This document shows positions 5,601 to 7,000 of a DNA stretch of 7,000 nucleotides, in pieces. The translations under genes and the position numbers were made by a program. The notes beneath the pieces are model-generated. The model had not been told where the DNA came from. It was given only the letters and a program-made list of their open reading frames with translations, and made no database searches. The stretch's first letter is position 1. Every line of letters begins with the position of its first letter. The DNA is from Veillonella sp. (GTDB lineage: Bacteria; Bacillota; Negativicutes; Veillonellales; Veillonellaceae): positions 1 to 7,000 of the forward strand of contig NZ_DXLG01000083.1 in the NCBI RefSeq assembly GCF_019414865.1. The letters are read 5' to 3'.

Positions 5601-6341
5601 ATGATTCAACTCGAGAATATCTGTAAACAATATACAAACCACAATCATACGGTTCGTGCTGTTGATAACGTATCTTTTTCTGTAGCGGAGAATGAACGGG
5701 TAGGTATTGCTGGTGGTAGTGGTTCCGGTAAAAGTACATTGCTTAGGATGATTGCCATGCTAGAAAAACCTACATCTGGCACCTTGCGACTCTTTGGTGA
5801 GGACATCCATTCCATTCAAAATCATACAGAAATATATCGCTCTATGCAGATGATGTTCCAAAATCCCTTGGCGGTGATTCCGCCTAGAATGAACTTAGAA
5901 GCATTTCTCTTAGAGCCGTATATCAACTATGGGCTTATGGATGTGGCGTCAGCAAAGGACGATATCCGTAAATGGATGCAACGAGTAGACTTGCCAGAAA
6001 ATACGGTGTATAAATACCCTCACGAAGTCAGCGGTGGTCAGTTACAACGTGTCGTATTGGCACGGATCATGTTGATGAACCCCAAGCTAGTACTCTTTGA
6101 CGAACCTACATCAGCCCTTGATGCGGTGAATCAAAAGCTGGTACTAGATTTATTACAAAAACTTCACAGGGAACAACCCTTCGGCTACGTATTCGTCAGC
6201 CATGACATCGGACTATTACAAGCCGTAACAGACCGAATCATCGTTATGAAAGATGGGCAAATCGTAGAAAATATCGAATCAAAACGACTTAAAGAAGCGG
6301 TACACCCATATACAAAATCACTTGTGGAAGCGAGTGTGTGA
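5601..6341 (+). CDS. nikE: ABC transporter ATPase (NikE-like)
   Basis: This is the second ATP-binding subunit, 246 residues, expected to form a heterodimer with the product of the preceding gene. Motifs are complete: Walker A GGSGSGKST (38-46), Q-loop Gln87 in MMFQNPLAVIPP, signature VSGGQLQR (143-150), Walker B LVLFDEP (163-169, Glu168), D-loop SALD (171-174) and switch His201. The C-terminal HPYTKSL motif (235-241) is the family's usual ending in OppF/DppF/NikE ATPases. The gene starts one base after the previous stop and has only a poor Shine-Dalgarno (GTGGTG), so translation probably depends on ribosomes coming from nikD. It is the last gene of the operon; a strong hairpin begins 2 nt after its stop codon. 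Confidence 0.87.
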   Translation: MIQLENICKQYTNHNHTVRAVDNVSFSVAENERVGIAGGSGSGKSTLLRMIAMLEKPTSGTLRLFGEDIHSIQNHTEIYRSMQMMFQNPLAVIPPRMNLEAFLLEPYINYGLMDVASAKDDIRKWMQRVDLPENTVYKYPHEVSGGQLQRVVLARIMLMNPKLVLFDEPTSALDAVNQKLVLDLLQKLHREQPFGYVFVSHDIGLLQAVTDRIIVMKDGQIVENIESKRLKEAVHPYTKSLVEASV

Positions 6342-6342
6342 A

Positions 6343-6374
6343 AAGAGCCCCTATGCTTTGGCATAGGGGCTCTT
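6343..6374 (+). terminator. Operon-end terminator hairpin, possibly bidirectional
   Basis: AAGAGCCCCTATGC (6343-6356) and GCATAGGGGCTCTT (6361-6374) form a perfect 14-bp stem around TTTG. On the + strand the T-rich tail is weak (TT then AATTATCTTT), while read from the other strand the stem ends in TTTT. It most likely ends the transporter operon and could also stop transcription from the right. Confidence 0.88.
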
Positions 6375-6431
6375 AATTATCTTTCATAATCCTCCCTTAC
6401 GATAAAAGAAATCATATATTTTTTTTCAGAA

Positions 6432-6438
6432 AGAGGGG
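6432..6438 (+). promoter_or_regulatory. Ribosome binding site of the GyrI-like gene
   Basis: AGAGGGG lies 6 nt before the ATG at 6445 and supports that start. The gene must have its own promoter after the terminator at 6374. The AT-rich stretch 6375-6431 offers only weak candidates, and I do not assign one. Confidence 0.7.
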
Positions 6439-6444
6439 TTAATT

Positions 6445-6939
6445 ATGACAGCAGTAAAGCATGAATGGCGTAAGCACGAAAAGGAACTGTATTGTCCAAA
6501 GCAGCAGGCGGTGCAGGTTACGGTGCCGAGCATGAAGTTCCTTGTGCTGGAGGCGCTTTGGAAGCAGATCGAGCATACGGAGCAGTTTGATAAGAATAAT
6601 CTGCAATATCGGGTGATGATCAGACAACCTGATTTTGTGACTCCTGACGTGTTGGAGGCGGCCATTATGAATGTATCCAAGAAAAAATCGCTGCCTCGCT
6701 TTAAGGATGTGCGGCTCGAATCAATTGAGGACGGGGAGTGCGTGCAGATATTGCATGTCGGGCCTTACGATGACGAACCGGAATCATTTATGAAAGTAGA
6801 TGATTTCTGCGCTGCTCATAATTTGCAACGTGCTAACGACGAGTGGCATCGGGAAATCTACTTGTCTGATGCGCGAAAGGTGGAGCCCGCTAAATTGAAA
6901 ACTGTACTGCGTGTGCAAGTTAAATCAATGCAGTTTTAA
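6445..6939 (+). CDS. GyrI-like (AraC effector-binding-type) domain protein, apparently internally shortened
   Basis: This encodes a 164-residue cytoplasmic protein related to stand-alone GyrI-like proteins, which use the small-molecule-binding fold found at the C-terminus of AraC/MerR-type regulators. Some relatives hydrolyse cyclopropane-containing compounds. The N-terminus (HEWRKHEKELYCPKQ, 6-20) and the C-terminal half are very family-like: FDKNNLQYRVMIRQPDFVT (48-66), ECVQILHVGPYDDEPESF (98-115), HREIYLSDARKVEP (135-148) and LKTVLRVQV (151-159). As I recall, relatives are about 205-215 residues long. Here VPSMKF (28-32) runs straight into LVLEALWKQ (33-41), so the usual GxGNP-to-PLEG segment of roughly 45-55 residues seems absent without breaking the frame. 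Codons favour CTG, GTG, CAG and GCG, and my hand count over 6481-6660 is about 50% G+C, unlike the neighbours. It may be a stable variant or a decaying gene. Confidence 0.75.
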   Translation: MTAVKHEWRKHEKELYCPKQQAVQVTVPSMKFLVLEALWKQIEHTEQFDKNNLQYRVMIRQPDFVTPDVLEAAIMNVSKKKSLPRFKDVRLESIEDGECVQILHVGPYDDEPESFMKVDDFCAAHNLQRANDEWHREIYLSDARKVEPAKLKTVLRVQVKSMQF

Positions 6940-6965
6940 AAATTTAATAGTGGATAAATTCTTGA

Positions 6966-7000
6966 GCCTTCTGTGTTACAATGATAGTAATATAGAAGGC
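6966..7000 (+). promoter_or_regulatory. Extended -10 promoter candidate inside an inverted repeat
   Basis: GCCTTCT (6966-6972) and AGAAGGC (6994-7000) are perfect 7-bp inverted arms 21 nt apart. Between them lies TGTTACAAT (6974-6982), an extended -10 (TGn plus TACAAT). The layout suggests a promoter with an operator around it, or the start of a structured leader, for a gene beyond the window. No -35 is at correct spacing: the nearby TTGAGC is only 9 nt away. Confidence 0.4.

Noticed and set aside
6962..6982. TTGAGC as the -35 of the terminal promoter
   Set aside because: Spacing to the TACAAT -10 is only 9 nt, well below the 16-18 needed.
1..7000. Mobile elements, CRISPR arrays, tRNA or rRNA genes
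   Set aside because: No transposase or integrase motif, no regularly spaced repeats, and no tRNA cloverleaf or rRNA sequence was seen on either strand.

Overview
The window looks like chromosomal DNA from a low-to-moderate G+C, diderm Firmicute, most probably a Veillonella-like member of the Negativicutes. This is a judgement from codon habits, strong AGGAGG-type ribosome binding sites combined with secreted and lipoprotein signals, and protein flavour; no 16S or other marker gene is present. All genes lie on the + strand.

Positions 21-1263 hold a tandem pair of paralogous secreted proteins of about 200 residues, each with a signal peptide and a DUF4367-like C-terminal domain. They are followed by a gene-free stretch (1264-1494) that is far from empty. 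It holds a 60-nt segment that folds by eye into a compact three-way junction (1268-1327), a strong Rho-independent terminator (1345-1371), a Fur-box-like sequence (1390-1408) and a small inverted repeat (1410-1425).

Positions 1495-6341 are a complete five-gene ABC importer of the nickel/peptide (Nik/Opp/Dpp) family: permease (nikB-like), permease (nikC-like), lipoprotein substrate-binding protein (nikA/nikZ-like) and two short ATPases (nikD- and nikE-like). The genes are tightly coupled: an 8-nt overlap at B/C, an 8-nt overlap at A/D with a TTG start, and a 1-nt gap at D/E. The only real gap in the operon (68 nt) lies before the binding protein and holds a small hairpin. A perfect 14-bp stem (6343-6374) ends the operon. 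The binding protein would capture the metal or metal-chelate at the outer face of the inner membrane, the two permeases form the channel and the two ATPases power it. Nickel is the best guess for the substrate, but the sequence does not prove it.

Positions 6445-6939 encode a stand-alone GyrI-like (AraC effector-binding-type) domain protein. It appears to have lost about 45-55 residues in frame from its N-terminal half, and its codon use is more G+C-rich than its neighbours. The last 60 bases hold an extended -10 promoter candidate enclosed by a 7-bp inverted repeat, probably the control region of a gene beyond the window.

I found no mobile element, CRISPR array, tRNA or rRNA. The least explained structure is the three-way-junction RNA in front of the transporter operon.
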